Below, piece by piece: positions 1-8,242 of a stretch of DNA of 64,000 nt. The notes under the pieces are model-generated. The model was not told the DNA's origin. It was given only the letters and a program-made list of their open reading frames with translations, and did no database searches. Origin of the DNA: JAMLJG01 sp035327585. GTDB taxonomy: Bacteria; Verrucomicrobiota; Kiritimatiellia; CAIVKH01. A program made the translations under genes and the position numbers. The stretch covers positions 94,477 through 158,476 of the forward strand of contig DAOLDD010000004.1 in assembly GCA_035327585.1 (NCBI GenBank), read 5' to 3'. Every line of letters begins with the position of its first letter. Position 1 is the first letter of the stretch.

Positions 1-586
1 GGCGGCGGCGCGCGTGCACCTCCTGGTTCGCGCCGATAAAGGCGAAGGAGCGGTGGCCGAGGCTGAGCAGATGTTTGACGACGAGGTTGAAGCCACGCGT
101 TTCGTCCACACGGATTTCGGCGATGCCCGGTTCGGGGTCGCCCACGCCGATCCGGATGATCGGCAGCCGGCGTTTCTGGAACGGTTTCACCCAATCCAGC
201 GAGCCGCCGCCCAACACCAGCAACGCACGCAGGTCGAGCTCAAGCAGCGCACGCAGATCGGCTTCGCTCGGCGTGCGGCGCGAAAAGCCCGCGAGCGTGA
301 GCGCGAACCCGGCCGCGTGGCATTGGCGCGCGACCTCCGCTGCCGCGGGACCGAAATAGGGGTCCTCCAGGTCGGCCGCGACGAGGCCGAGCACCGGGGT
401 TCCGGCGCCGCGCAACTGGCGGGCGACCGCATTGGGCACGTAGCCCATCGCCTCGGCCTGGCGCTGGATGCGCCGCACCGTGGCCGCGTTCGCGCCGATG
501 GCGCCGGCGTTTCCCGCGAGGACGCGCGAAACCAGCGACGTCGAAACGCCGAGTTTCCGCGCGATGTCCTTTTGCGTGATGCGCAT
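1..586 (-). CDS. LacI-family transcriptional regulator, C-terminus beyond window edge
   Basis: The frame is open from an ATG at 586 down to base 1, giving about 195 residues of a protein usually near 340. The N-terminus is a classic LacI helix-turn-helix (MRITQKDIARKLGVS, then TSLVSRVLAG) followed by the hinge region (GYVPNAVARQLR) and the start of the periplasmic-binding-protein-like effector domain (VLGLVAADLEDPYFG). Family knowledge: these proteins repress sugar catabolic genes until a sugar ligand binds. It lies downstream of, and on the same strand as, the D-mannonate oxidoreductase-like gene, with a 272-base gap holding a palindromic repeat. It is therefore a likely local regulator of hexuronate or mannonate use. 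The ligand cannot be read from the visible part. Confidence 0.88.
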   Translation of the reverse strand, partial: MRITQKDIARKLGVSTSLVSRVLAGNAGAIGANAATVRRIQRQAEAMGYVPNAVARQLRGAGTPVLGLVAADLEDPYFGPAAAEVARQCHAAGFALTLAGFSRRTPSEADLRALLELDLRALLVLGGGSLDWVKPFQKRRLPIIRIGVGDPEPGIAEIRVDETRGFNLVVKHLLSLGHRSFAFIGANQEVHARRR

Positions 587-673
587 CAACGGCTATGCCC
601 CCACGAATACCCCGCGCGGCGAAGCCGCAAACAAGACGCATCTCAGCGCGAGGCGTTTCGTAAAAGAGCGGAT

Positions 674-803
674 TTCACCACGGAGCGCACGGAGGCACGG
701 AGGGGGTGTGGCCTTCCCCCGAAAACACGTCTTCTCCGTGAGCTTCGTGTGCTCCCCTGTCCTCCGGAGCCTTGGCGAAGGTGGAAGCGAAGCGAGTGGT
801 GAA
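674..803. repeat. Palindromic intergenic repeat of the CACGGAG type
   Basis: The 587-858 gap contains an element whose ends are inverted copies of TTCACCAC (674-681) and GTGGTGAA (796-803). The left part holds cacggagcgcacggaggcacggag, and the right part the partly complementary ctccgtgagcttcgtgtgctcc. A fragment of the same repeat occurs at 24324-24343. This looks like a small non-coding repeat family that can fold into a long hairpin. It may act as a terminator between the SDR and lacI genes. No gene was seen in the gap. Confidence 0.5.
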
Positions 804-858
804 GGATTTTCTTCCACGTCATTAACTCCTGAATTGCCTGCGTCTCAGCGGTGGTCCT

Positions 859-1680
859 TTACACCCCGCTATACGCGGAGAAGCCGCCGTCCACCGCGAC
901 CACCGTCCCGGTCACGAACGCCGACGCAGGCGACACGAGCCAGAGCATCGCGCCGATGAGGTCCTCCGGCGCGCCAAACCGGCCCATCGGCGTATGCGCC
1001 ATGATCTTGCCGCCGCGCTCGGTCAGCGATCCATCGGCGGGGTTGGTGAGCAGGAATCGGTTTTGCTCCGTGAGGAAGAAACCGGGCGCGAGCGCGTTGA
1101 CGCGGAGGCGCGGCGAATATTCCTGGGCGAGATGCACGGCGAGCCACTTTGTAAAATTGTCGAGCGCCGCCTTCGCCATGCCGTAGCCGACGACGCGGGT
1201 CAGCGGACGCAGCGCGCTCATGGAGGAGATGTTCAGGATGACCCCGTCGCCCGCCTCCGCCATCCGGCGGCCCACGAGCTGGCAGGGCAGCACCGAGCCC
1301 ATCAGGTTGAGATCAACCACGCCCCGCAGCGCCTCCGCGGGCAGGTTGAAAAACGTCCGATCCGGCGCCGTGGTCGCGCCCGGCTGGTTGCCGCCGGCGC
1401 CGTTGACCAGGATGTCGATGCGCCCCCAGCGCTGTTCCACGGTTTCCACCGCGCGCTGCATCGATGTGGCGTCAAGCACGTCCGCCTCCACAACGATTGC
1501 CTCGCCGCCCGCCGCTGTGATCGCGTCCACCACGGGTTCGAGTTTGGCGCGCGTACGCCCCAGCGCCGCGACGTTCGCGCCGCGCGCGCCCAGCGCCCGT
1601 GCCATCCCGCTCATCAACACCCCGCCCGCCCCGGTCACCAGCGCCGTCTTTCCGCGCACGTCAAACAAGGAGTCGTTCAT
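859..1680 (-). CDS. SDR oxidoreductase, D-mannonate oxidoreductase (YjmF/UxuB-like)
   Basis: A 273-residue short-chain dehydrogenase. The NAD-binding glycine motif is TGAGGVLMSGMA, the atypical form also found in B. subtilis YjmF. It is followed by NGAGGNQPGATT, the catalytic Ser in NISSM, the YxxxK motif in YGMAKAALDNFTKW, and the family-typical C-terminus DGGFSAYSGV. Family members convert D-fructuronate and D-mannonate with NAD(P)H in hexuronate breakdown. I chose the ATG at 1680 over upstream GTG/ATG codons because a TTGACA box (1711-1716) and CATGGT (1688-1693), 17 bases apart, place the transcription start at about this codon. The lacI gene follows on the same strand, so the two are probably co-transcribed. 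Confidence 0.85.
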   Translation of the reverse strand: MNDSLFDVRGKTALVTGAGGVLMSGMARALGARGANVAALGRTRAKLEPVVDAITAAGGEAIVVEADVLDATSMQRAVETVEQRWGRIDILVNGAGGNQPGATTAPDRTFFNLPAEALRGVVDLNLMGSVLPCQLVGRRMAEAGDGVILNISSMSALRPLTRVVGYGMAKAALDNFTKWLAVHLAQEYSPRLRVNALAPGFFLTEQNRFLLTNPADGSLTERGGKIMAHTPMGRFGAPEDLIGAMLWLVSPASAFVTGTVVAVDGGFSAYSGV

Positions 1681-1687
1681 GGCCGGA

Positions 1688-1716
1688 ACCATGCCGCACT
1701 TCATTCCGCTTGTCAA
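1688..1716 (-). promoter_or_regulatory. Sigma-70-type promoter of the SDR gene
   Basis: On the minus strand a perfect TTGACA (1711-1716) is followed after 17 bases by CATGGT (1688-1693), 7 bases before the ATG at 1680. The predicted transcript would start at or next to the start codon, so it would be leaderless. Read by eye only. Confidence 0.45.
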
Positions 1717-1732
1717 TCTCACACGATTGAGA
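1717..1732. promoter_or_regulatory. Candidate LacI-family operator next to the -35 box
   Basis: TCTCACACGATTGAGA is an interrupted palindrome (TCTCA...TGAGA) with a central CG, the typical design of LacI-family operators. It abuts the TTGACA box of the SDR gene without a gap. The lacI gene two positions downstream makes autoregulation plausible. This is inference from layout and symmetry. Confidence 0.4.
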
Positions 1733-1841
1733 TATGAATATCCAAGTAATTTCCCGCCAAAGAAGCCAAATGAATGGAACCGGGAATTGCGCGCATGTAC
1801 GCGAACATATTAAACGTCTGATCGCCTCTAAACATCCACCA

Positions 1842-1873
1842 GGATAACGCCGCGCTCCGTCGCGGCGTTATCC
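1842..1873. repeat. Perfect 13-bp hairpin
   Basis: GGATAACGCCGCG (1842-1854) is followed after 6 bases by its exact reverse complement (1861-1873). There is no T-tract on either side, so it is not an obvious intrinsic terminator. It lies in the divergent gap between the SDR gene and the LarA-like gene. Confidence 0.5.
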
Positions 1874-1930
1874 GTGCGCGGCGCGCCCGGACCACCAAAA
1901 AATGTCGTTACAAAAACGAGACGGTTAATA

Positions 1931-1957
1931 ATTCGCGAAAATTAGCGAAATTCGCGG
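1931..1957. repeat. Short A/T-rich repeat with GCGAAA units
   Basis: Two near-copies of ATT(C/A)GCGAAA (1931-1940, 1941-1950) are followed by TTCGCGG. The set also contains the palindrome TTCGCGAA. It is much lower in GC than its surroundings and lies 43-69 bases before the LarA-like gene. It could be a dispersed repeat or part of the promoter region. Confidence 0.3.
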
Positions 1958-1999
1958 TACATAATCCGAACGAAGCGACCGCGCGGGGAGGGAACGAAC

Positions 2000-3220
2000 A
2001 TGATTGATGCATCGGAATTGACGGCGCGGTTGGACGCGGCGGTGGAGGGGATGCGGCCGGACGGGCGGCGGGTGTTGGTGCTCGTGCCGGACGCGACGCG
2101 GTCGTGTCCGCTGGATGTGGTATTCCGCGCGCTGCATGCGCGGCTGACGGGGCGGGCGAAGCAGATCACGGTCTTGATCGCGCTGGGCACGCATCCGCCG
2201 ATGTCGCGCGAGGCGATGTTGCACCGGCTCGGCCTGACGGAGGCCGACATGGCGGGCGCGTTTCGCGACATCGAATTGCGCAACCATGCGTGGGACGACC
2301 CGGCGCAGCTGACCACGATCGGGCGTCTCGACGAGACGGCGATTTCCGCGGCGACGGACGGTCGCTTCAACCTGGCGCTCGACGTGCAGGTCAACCGCGC
2401 GGTTGGGGAGCACGACCTGCTGCTGATCCTCGGCCCGGTGTTCCCGCACGAGGTCGTGGGGTTCTCCGGCGGCAACAAATACATCTTCCCCGGCATCAGC
2501 GGGCCGGACCTCCTGAACTTTTTCCACTGGCTTGGCGCGGTCATCACGAATCGCGCGATCATCGGCGTGATGGACACGCCGGTGCGCGCGGTGCTCGACC
2601 GTGCGGCGGCGCTGGTCCCGATCCAACGCTACGCCCTGTGCATGGTGGTGGAGAAGGGCGGGCTGGCCGGCTTGTTCCACGGCGCGCCGGAGTCGGCGTG
2701 GTGCGAGGCGGCGACGCTGTCATCGCGGCTCCACGTGCGGCGCGAGCCGCGACTCTATCACACCGTGCTTTCGTGCGCGCCGGCGATGTACGACGAGCTG
2801 TGGGTCGGCGGGAAATGCATGTACAAGCTGGAGCCGGTCGTCGCGCCGGGCGGCACGCTCATCATATACGCGCCGCACATCCGCGAGGTGTCCGTCGTGC
2901 ACGGTCGGGTCATGCGCGAGATCGGCTATCACGTCCGCGACTATTTCCTCGCGCAGTGGGACCGCTTCAAGCACCACCCCTGGGGCGTGCTCGCGCATTC
3001 GACGCACGTGAAGGGCGACGGCACGTACAGCGACGGCGTTGAGCGCCCAAACGTGAACGTTGTGCTCGCGACCGGGATTCCGGAGGACGCGTGCCGCGCC
3101 ATCAACCTTGGCTACCGCAACCCCGCCACGATCCGCGTCGAGGACTTCGCCGGCCGGGAAGCGGAGGGCGTCCTCCACGTTCCCAAAGCGGGCGAAATCC
3201 TCTATCGTCCGCAGGAGTAA
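2000..3220 (+). CDS. LarA-like nickel-dependent racemase/epimerase (DUF2088)
   Basis: A 406-residue protein of the lactate racemase family, whose members racemise or epimerise 2-hydroxy acids using the nickel-pincer nucleotide cofactor. Visible family motifs are the N-terminal PDATRSCP, the loop ALGTHPPMS with its conserved His, the cofactor-anchoring FPHEVVGFSGGNKYIFPG (the Lys is the residue that binds the pincer cofactor in LarA), and YDELWVGGKCMYKLEPVV. Length is normal for the family. The start has a good Shine-Dalgarno (GGGAGGG about 8 bases upstream). No larB, larC or larE is in the window, so cofactor supply must be encoded elsewhere. Proximity to a mannonate oxidoreductase suggests a sugar-acid substrate, but this is inference. 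Confidence 0.82.
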   Translation: MIDASELTARLDAAVEGMRPDGRRVLVLVPDATRSCPLDVVFRALHARLTGRAKQITVLIALGTHPPMSREAMLHRLGLTEADMAGAFRDIELRNHAWDDPAQLTTIGRLDETAISAATDGRFNLALDVQVNRAVGEHDLLLILGPVFPHEVVGFSGGNKYIFPGISGPDLLNFFHWLGAVITNRAIIGVMDTPVRAVLDRAAALVPIQRYALCMVVEKGGLAGLFHGAPESAWCEAATLSSRLHVRREPRLYHTVLSCAPAMYDELWVGGKCMYKLEPVVAPGGTLIIYAPHIREVSVVHGRVMREIGYHVRDYFLAQWDRFKHHPWGVLAHSTHVKGDGTYSDGVERPNVNVVLATGIPEDACRAINLGYRNPATIRVEDFAGREAEGVLHVPKAGEILYRPQE

Positions 3221-3255
3221 TCCCCACGTCTCGGCTGGGGAGGAAAGTCCGGTAG

Positions 3256-3612
3256 ATGCCGCAATACATGAAGACGGTGGCGACGATCGGCGCGGAATAT
3301 ATCCAGCACCGGCTTCGGCTGGATGAGCCGGAAACGAAGGTGCGAAGGGGGATTGCGGGACGCCTGATTCTCAGTCCGCGTTGGGATATCCGGGTTCACA
3401 TCATCCCCCGGAAAACATCGGTGAAACTGTTTGCAACCGGGTCGCTGCTCGGCGCCCTGCTGACCGGCAATAATTCATTTGCGTACGACGAGCGGCTTCA
3501 CTTCGAGAAGCGATATGCGGAATGGCTCAAGGATCGGTTCGGCCCGCTGATTCTCGATTCCGGCGCGAAGCCGGCGGCGGCGGCTCGGAAACCGGGGAAC
3601 GACCCGGTTTGA
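3256..3612 (+). CDS. Small hypothetical protein
   Basis: A 118-residue ORF with GC-rich third positions consistent with coding. It has no family I recognise. The middle has a short hydrophobic stretch (KLFATGSLLGALLTG), possibly a single membrane segment or buried helix. The C-terminus is Ala/Lys/Pro-rich. A GGAGGA sits 12 bases upstream of the first ATG; an alternative ATG is at 3268. It ends 44 bases before the histidine kinase on the same strand. Confidence 0.45.
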   Translation: MPQYMKTVATIGAEYIQHRLRLDEPETKVRRGIAGRLILSPRWDIRVHIIPRKTSVKLFATGSLLGALLTGNNSFAYDERLHFEKRYAEWLKDRFGPLILDSGAKPAAAARKPGNDPV

Positions 3613-3656
3613 GTCGCTTTCAGGGGCGGAGTCGTGTATCATGCTCAACCGTTTGT

Positions 3657-6488
3657 ATGGATACTCATCCCCATATCCTTATAGTTGACGACGATCCGGA
3701 CGCGATCACCTTGATCCGGCACCAGCTTGAGGTGCATTTCCCGTCCGCCCGGTTTTCAGCCGCGCCCGATGGCGGCGCGGGGCTGGAGGCCGTCCGGTCG
3801 TTGCATCCGGACGTCGTGTTGCTGGATGCGTGCATGCCGGTGCGCGATGGCTGGTCGGTGTGCCGCGAGTTAAAGGCTGATCCGGCGACGGCGTTTATTC
3901 CCGTCATGATGATGTCCGGGTTGCATCGGGACTCGCCCGCCCGCGCGCGCGGGCTCGAAAGCGGGGCGGAAGCCTTCCTCTGCAAACCATTTGAACTGGA
4001 TGAGCTGGTGGCCCAGGTCCGCGTCCTGCTGCGCATCCGGGACTACGAGCTGCGTTTCCAGCGGCACCAGGAGGAGTTGAGCCGGGAACTTTCGGCGCGC
4101 ACGGTCGAGCTGCGGGCGAGCGAAACGCGATTCCGCGTGCTGTTCGAGCATTCGCCTGATGCGATGTTCGTGGAAAGCGCCGAGGGCATGGTCCTGGACG
4201 CGAACGAAGCGGCCGGCCGCCTGCACGGCGTCCCGCGCGCCACGCTGATCGGCCGCCACGTCGCCGACCTGGTCCCGCCGGGCCAGCGCGAAGTGGTCGC
4301 CCGCGATTTCCCCAAATGGTTCTCCGGCCAGCTCAACAAGTACGAGGGCTACAGCTACACGTCCGAGGGCCGCATCATCCCGGTGGAAATCCGGGCGAGC
4401 CGCCTGGACTATGACGGCCGGCCCGCGCTCGTGCTCACCGTACGCGACATCACCGACCGCCCGCGCCTGGAGGAGCGCCAGAGCGCCACCACGCAGGGCC
4501 TCCGCGCCATCGTCGAAATCGCGGACGAACTCATCGCGTGCGCGGATGTGGACGAGGTCTACCGGTCCGCCGTGCAGTTGGGCCGCGAACGGCTGGGCCT
4601 CGAACGGGCCGCCATTTTCCTGAATGAAGGAATGCGGGTCCGCGGCACGTTCGGCACGGACATGAACGGGCAGCTGACGGACGAACGATCGCACGTCATC
4701 CCGATGGATGACCAGTGGCGCGAACGCTTCCGCCTGCGCTCGCAGAACGAACCGCGCTGGAGTTTGTCGCTGGAACCGCTGCAGGACTGGCGCGACGGCA
4801 GGATGAGCCCCCGCGGCCAGGGTTGGGTGGCGGTCACGCCGATCCAGACGGCGCGCAAGGCCGTCGGCGTGTTCTGCAACGACTCCGCGATCTCCAAGGC
4901 GCCGTTCGACACGGTGAAGCAGGAGATCGTCGCGGTATACGGGTCGCTGCTCGCCAACATCATCGAACGCAAAACCGCCGAGTCGGAGCGGTCCCTGCTC
5001 GCCACCGCGCTTGAGCAGTCGGCCGAGGCTGTGGTGATCACGGACATCCACGGCACCATCACCTATGTGAACCCCGCCTTCGAGCGGATCACCGGCTATA
5101 CGCGGGTCGAGGCGCTTGGCCGCAACCCGCGCATACTCAAAAGCGGCCGCATGGAAGCGCGGCATTACGAGACGATGTGGAAGACGTTGCATCGCGGCGA
5201 CGTGTGGACCGGTCATGTCACGAACCGGCGGAAGGACGGGCGCCTGTATGAGGCGGAACAGATTATTTCGCCGATCAAATCCCCCTCGGGCGACACGACC
5301 GGCTATCTCGCCGTTTCGCAGGACGTCACGCGCGCCCTCGAGATGGAACAGGCCCTCCGGCAGTCGCAGAAGATGGAGAGCATCGGGCGCCTCGCGGGCG
5401 GCGTCGCGCACGATTTCAACAACCTGCTCACGAGCATTCTCGGGTTCGCGCGCCTCATCAAGGAGACGCTGGAACCCGATCACGCGTGTCGCGCCGACGT
5501 CGAGGAAATCATCCGATCCGGCGAACGGGCCGCGCGCCTTACGCGCCAGTTGCTCTCCTTCGGGCACAAGCAGGTCATCCAAATCCAGCCGCTGAATCTC
5601 AATGACGTGCTGGGCCAGGTCGACCCGTTGTTGCGTCGGACGCTGGGCGCGGACATCGAACTCGTGACGCAGACCGACCCGGGTCTGCCCAGCGTCGAGG
5701 CCGACCCCGGCATGATCGAGCAGGTCATCATGAACCTCGCCGTCAACGCGCGCGACGCCATGCCCGCCGGCGGCAAGCTGACGATGTCCACCGGGAGCCT
5801 GGAGATTTCCGAAGCCCGCGCCGACGCGCTCCATCTCGCCCCCGGTCGTTACGCCTGCCTGACCGTGCGCGACACCGGCGTCGGCATGACCGAGGAGGTC
5901 CGGCTGCAGGTGTTCGAACCGTTCTTCACCACCAAGGCGAAGGGCAAGGGGCAGGGGTTGGGCCTGTCCACCGTGTACGGCATCGTGAAGCGCTGCCGCG
6001 GTTTTATCGAGGTCGACAGCACGCCGGGTGAGGGCGCCGAGTTCCGCGTATTCCTGCCGGCCGTGAACGAAAAGCCCTCCGATGTCGCCCCGCAGCCGGT
6101 CACGCCGCCGCGGGGCGGGACCGAAACCATCCTCGTGGTCGAGGACGAGAGCGGTGTGCGCCGCCTCGCCATCCGCGGGCTCCGGGACCTCGGCTACCGC
6201 GTCCTTGAGGCAAGCCAGGGCGACGAGGCGTTGCGCGTATTCCAACAGGAGCAGGGCCGCGTCGATTTGGTGCTGACCGATGTCGTCATGCCGATCATGG
6301 GGGGACCTGAACTGGTGCTCCAGTTGCGCGCGCAGAAACCCGGCATCCATGTGCTTTACATGTCCGGGTTCACGGAGGACATGCAGCTCGAGGGCGCGCA
6401 CGTCAACAACGCCGCGTCCCTGATTCTCAAGCCGTTCACGATTGAGGCGCTCGCCTCTGAAATCCGCCGCCTGCTCGACGGCGCGTAA
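3657..6488 (+). CDS. Hybrid sensor histidine kinase (REC-PAS-GAF-PAS-HisKA-HATPase-REC)
   Basis: A 943-residue cytosolic hybrid kinase. Domains in order: receiver (about 1-125; acidic pocket IVDDDPD, phospho-acceptor Asp57 in LLDACMP); PAS (about 155-280, from FRVLFEHSPDAMFVE); GAF (about 290-440); second PAS (about 450-565, VVITDIHGTITYVNPAFERI); HisKA with His585 in GGVAHDFNNLLTSILGF; HATPase with VMNLAVNARDAMP, DTGVGM and GQGLGLSTVYGI; and a C-terminal receiver with Asp875 in VLTDVVMP. No membrane segment is visible, so it probably senses an intracellular signal. I chose the ATG at 3657 (MDTHPHILIVDDD) rather than the longer frame because the upstream residues are low-complexity and overlap the preceding gene. 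No partner regulator is adjacent. Confidence 0.93.
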   Translation: MDTHPHILIVDDDPDAITLIRHQLEVHFPSARFSAAPDGGAGLEAVRSLHPDVVLLDACMPVRDGWSVCRELKADPATAFIPVMMMSGLHRDSPARARGLESGAEAFLCKPFELDELVAQVRVLLRIRDYELRFQRHQEELSRELSARTVELRASETRFRVLFEHSPDAMFVESAEGMVLDANEAAGRLHGVPRATLIGRHVADLVPPGQREVVARDFPKWFSGQLNKYEGYSYTSEGRIIPVEIRASRLDYDGRPALVLTVRDITDRPRLEERQSATTQGLRAIVEIADELIACADVDEVYRSAVQLGRERLGLERAAIFLNEGMRVRGTFGTDMNGQLTDERSHVIPMDDQWRERFRLRSQNEPRWSLSLEPLQDWRDGRMSPRGQGWVAVTPIQTARKAVGVFCNDSAISKAPFDTVKQEIVAVYGSLLANIIERKTAESERSLLATALEQSAEAVVITDIHGTITYVNPAFERITGYTRVEALGRNPRILKSGRMEARHYETMWKTLHRGDVWTGHVTNRRKDGRLYEAEQIISPIKSPSGDTTGYLAVSQDVTRALEMEQALRQSQKMESIGRLAGGVAHDFNNLLTSILGFARLIKETLEPDHACRADVEEIIRSGERAARLTRQLLSFGHKQVIQIQPLNLNDVLGQVDPLLRRTLGADIELVTQTDPGLPSVEADPGMIEQVIMNLAVNARDAMPAGGKLTMSTGSLEISEARADALHLAPGRYACLTVRDTGVGMTEEVRLQVFEPFFTTKAKGKGQGLGLSTVYGIVKRCRGFIEVDSTPGEGAEFRVFLPAVNEKPSDVAPQPVTPPRGGTETILVVEDESGVRRLAIRGLRDLGYRVLEASQGDEALRVFQQEQGRVDLVLTDVVMPIMGGPELVLQLRAQKPGIHVLYMSGFTEDMQLEGAHVNNAASLILKPFTIEALASEIRRLLDGA

Positions 6489-6495
6489 CGCGGCG

Positions 6496-7389
6496 TCAGC
6501 GCCAGAGCAGCAGGCCGAGCACGGTCCCGCCGTAGAGCGCGATGTTCAGCAGGAGCGGAATATCCGTCAGCAGCAACTGCTCCGGACGCCCGCCCTGTTC
6601 GTGGCGATAGACGAGGTCGAGGTAGCGGAACAGGCCGAACACCACGAACGGAATGGTGAAGCCGAGCTTGTGCGAGCCGAACTTCGCGACCGTGTCGGGC
6701 CAGAGCGTGTAGAGGCAGTAGGCGATCAGCGTCGCCGCGGCGATCATCGGGATCAGGATGTCCAGGAGACGCTGGTCGTACGCCCGCAGGCTGGGGCGCG
6801 TCTGCCCTTCACCGCCCTGCAACGTCACCAGTTCGTGCCGCCGTTTGCACAACGCGAGGAACAGCGCGAGCAGCAGCGTGCACAGCAGCAGCCACGGCGA
6901 AATCGCGACGTGGATCGCCACCGCGCCCGCGAGCGCGCGCAGGACGAAGCCGGTCGCGATGATGAGGATGTCCACCAGCGCCACGCGTTTGAGGCCGAAC
7001 GTGTAGAACAGTTGCAGGACCACGTAACCGAGGCAGACCAGCGCGAAGCCGCGATCGAACACCGCCGCCCAGCCCAGCCCGCCGGTCAGCAGGACCGCCA
7101 TCAGCGCCCGCCCCGTGCCGGCCGACAACTCGCCCGCGGCGAAGGGACGCAGGCGCTTCACCGGGTGCGCGCGGTCCAGCTCCACGTCGCGCAGGTCGTT
7201 CAACACATAGATGCCGCTCGACAGCAGGCAGAAAATCACCGCCGCGGTCAGCGCCTGCAGCACGGCGCCGGAGGCGACGTGTTGCGCGGGGTCGCCGAGG
7301 GCGAAGAGCAGCGGCGCGAGCACGATCGCGTTCTTCGTCCATTGCTTGGGCCGGATCGCGCGGAGCAGGCTGACGGTGGTTTTGCTCAT
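6496..7389 (-). CDS. UbiA-type prenyltransferase, decaprenyl-phosphate phosphoribosyltransferase-like
   Basis: A 297-residue integral membrane protein of the UbiA superfamily. The first Asp-rich motif NDLRDVELDRAHPVKRLRP closely resembles that of 5-phosphoribosyl-1-phosphate:polyprenyl-phosphate transferases (mycobacterial Rv3806c type), which make polyprenyl-phosphoryl-ribose 5-phosphate in the inner membrane. The second polar loop is LCKRRHEL. About eight to nine hydrophobic segments are visible. The start at 7389 (MSKTTVSLLRAIRPKQWTKN) overlaps the stop of the upstream glycosyltransferase by 4 bases (ATGA), so the two are translationally coupled. The longer in-frame upstream extension is inside the neighbouring gene and unlikely. 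Confidence 0.85.
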   Translation of the reverse strand: MSKTTVSLLRAIRPKQWTKNAIVLAPLLFALGDPAQHVASGAVLQALTAAVIFCLLSSGIYVLNDLRDVELDRAHPVKRLRPFAAGELSAGTGRALMAVLLTGGLGWAAVFDRGFALVCLGYVVLQLFYTFGLKRVALVDILIIATGFVLRALAGAVAIHVAISPWLLLCTLLLALFLALCKRRHELVTLQGGEGQTRPSLRAYDQRLLDILIPMIAAATLIAYCLYTLWPDTVAKFGSHKLGFTIPFVVFGLFRYLDLVYRHEQGGRPEQLLLTDIPLLLNIALYGGTVLGLLLWR

Positions 7390-8153
7390 GCGGTGCCGCG
7401 CCGCGCCGCGATGCTGCGTTCGTGCGGGGTGGCGGGCGGCGAGCGGCGCAGGCCGCCCTGGAAGAACAGCTTCCACACCATCCACAGCGCCTCCTTGACG
7501 ATCGCGCCGCTCATCTTCGACGCCCCCGAGCGGCGCTCCTCAAACGTGATCGGCACTTCCTCCACGCGGAAACCGCTCATCCACGCGTGGTGCGTCATCT
7601 CGATCTGGAACGAGTAGCCGTTGGATTTGATCTCATCCAGCGGGATGGTCTCCAGCACCGCGCGCCGGAAACATTTAAACCCGCCCGTCGGGTCGGTGAA
7701 CGGCATCCCGGAAATCAGCTTCACGTAGACCGCCGCGCCCTTGCTCAAAATCAGGCGGCCCAGCGGCCAGTTGATCACGCGGATGCCGCCCTTATAGCGC
7801 GTGCCCAGCACGAGGTCCGCGTCCCGCGCCGCATCGCGGAATTTCACGAGGTCCGCCGGGTTGTGCGAAAAATCGCAGTCCATCTCGCCGATGAACTCGT
7901 ACCGCCGCGCCAGCGCCCACTTGAAGCCCGCGATGTAGGCGCGGCCGAGGCCCTGCTTCTTCTCGCGGTGCAGGACATGCACGCGCGGCTCCGCCTCCGC
8001 CATCCGGTCGAGCAGCCGTCCGGTGCCGTCGGGCGAATTGTCGTCGACGAAAAGGACGTCGGCCCACGGCGCGTGCTGGTGCACCGCGAGCGCCATTTCC
8101 CGCACGTTGTCGATCTCGTTGTACGTCGGGATGATGACCAGGTAGTCGTTCAT
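7386..8153 (-). CDS. Polyprenol-phosphate mannosyltransferase-like GT2 (DPM1 family)
   Basis: A 255-residue family 2 glycosyltransferase of the dolichol-phosphate mannose synthase type. It moves a sugar from a nucleotide sugar to a polyprenyl phosphate at the cytosolic membrane face. Motifs are VIIPTYNEIDN, FVDDNSPDGTG, the metal-binding DCDFSHNP, GTRYKGG, DPTGGFKCFRR and GYSFQIEM. It lacks the C-terminal membrane domain of longer family members. It overlaps the UbiA-type gene by 4 bases; together they can supply two kinds of lipid-linked sugar. The ATG at 8153 faces def divergently across 89 bases. Confidence 0.9.
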   Translation of the reverse strand: MNDYLVIIPTYNEIDNVREMALAVHQHAPWADVLFVDDNSPDGTGRLLDRMAEAEPRVHVLHREKKQGLGRAYIAGFKWALARRYEFIGEMDCDFSHNPADLVKFRDAARDADLVLGTRYKGGIRVINWPLGRLILSKGAAVYVKLISGMPFTDPTGGFKCFRRAVLETIPLDEIKSNGYSFQIEMTHHAWMSGFRVEEVPITFEERRSGASKMSGAIVKEALWMVWKLFFQGGLRRSPPATPHERSIAARRGTA

Positions 8154-8202
8154 TCAGCCGCAGTCTATGAAGTGACGCCCCCGCGGGCAAGCGCCGCCGA
8201 TG

Positions 8203-8231
8203 TTGAACCGCGCCCGCCCGCCCCCTATACT
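8203..8231 (+). promoter_or_regulatory. Promoter of def
   Basis: TTGAAC (8203-8208) and TATACT (8226-8231) are separated by exactly 17 bases, a strong sigma-70-type pair. The ATG of def is only 11 bases after the -10 box, leaving a 5' leader of about 4-5 bases and no Shine-Dalgarno. Confidence 0.6.
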
Positions 8232-8242
8232 TACCCGTTCGC

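Noticed and set aside
3522..3656. N-terminal extension of the histidine kinase
   Set aside because: Overlaps the preceding gene and has low-complexity Gly/Arg residues; the receiver domain starts right after the ATG at 3657.
3870..6401. Long minus-strand ORF opposite the histidine kinase
   Set aside because: Antisense shadow with the usual His/Arg/Gly-rich composition.
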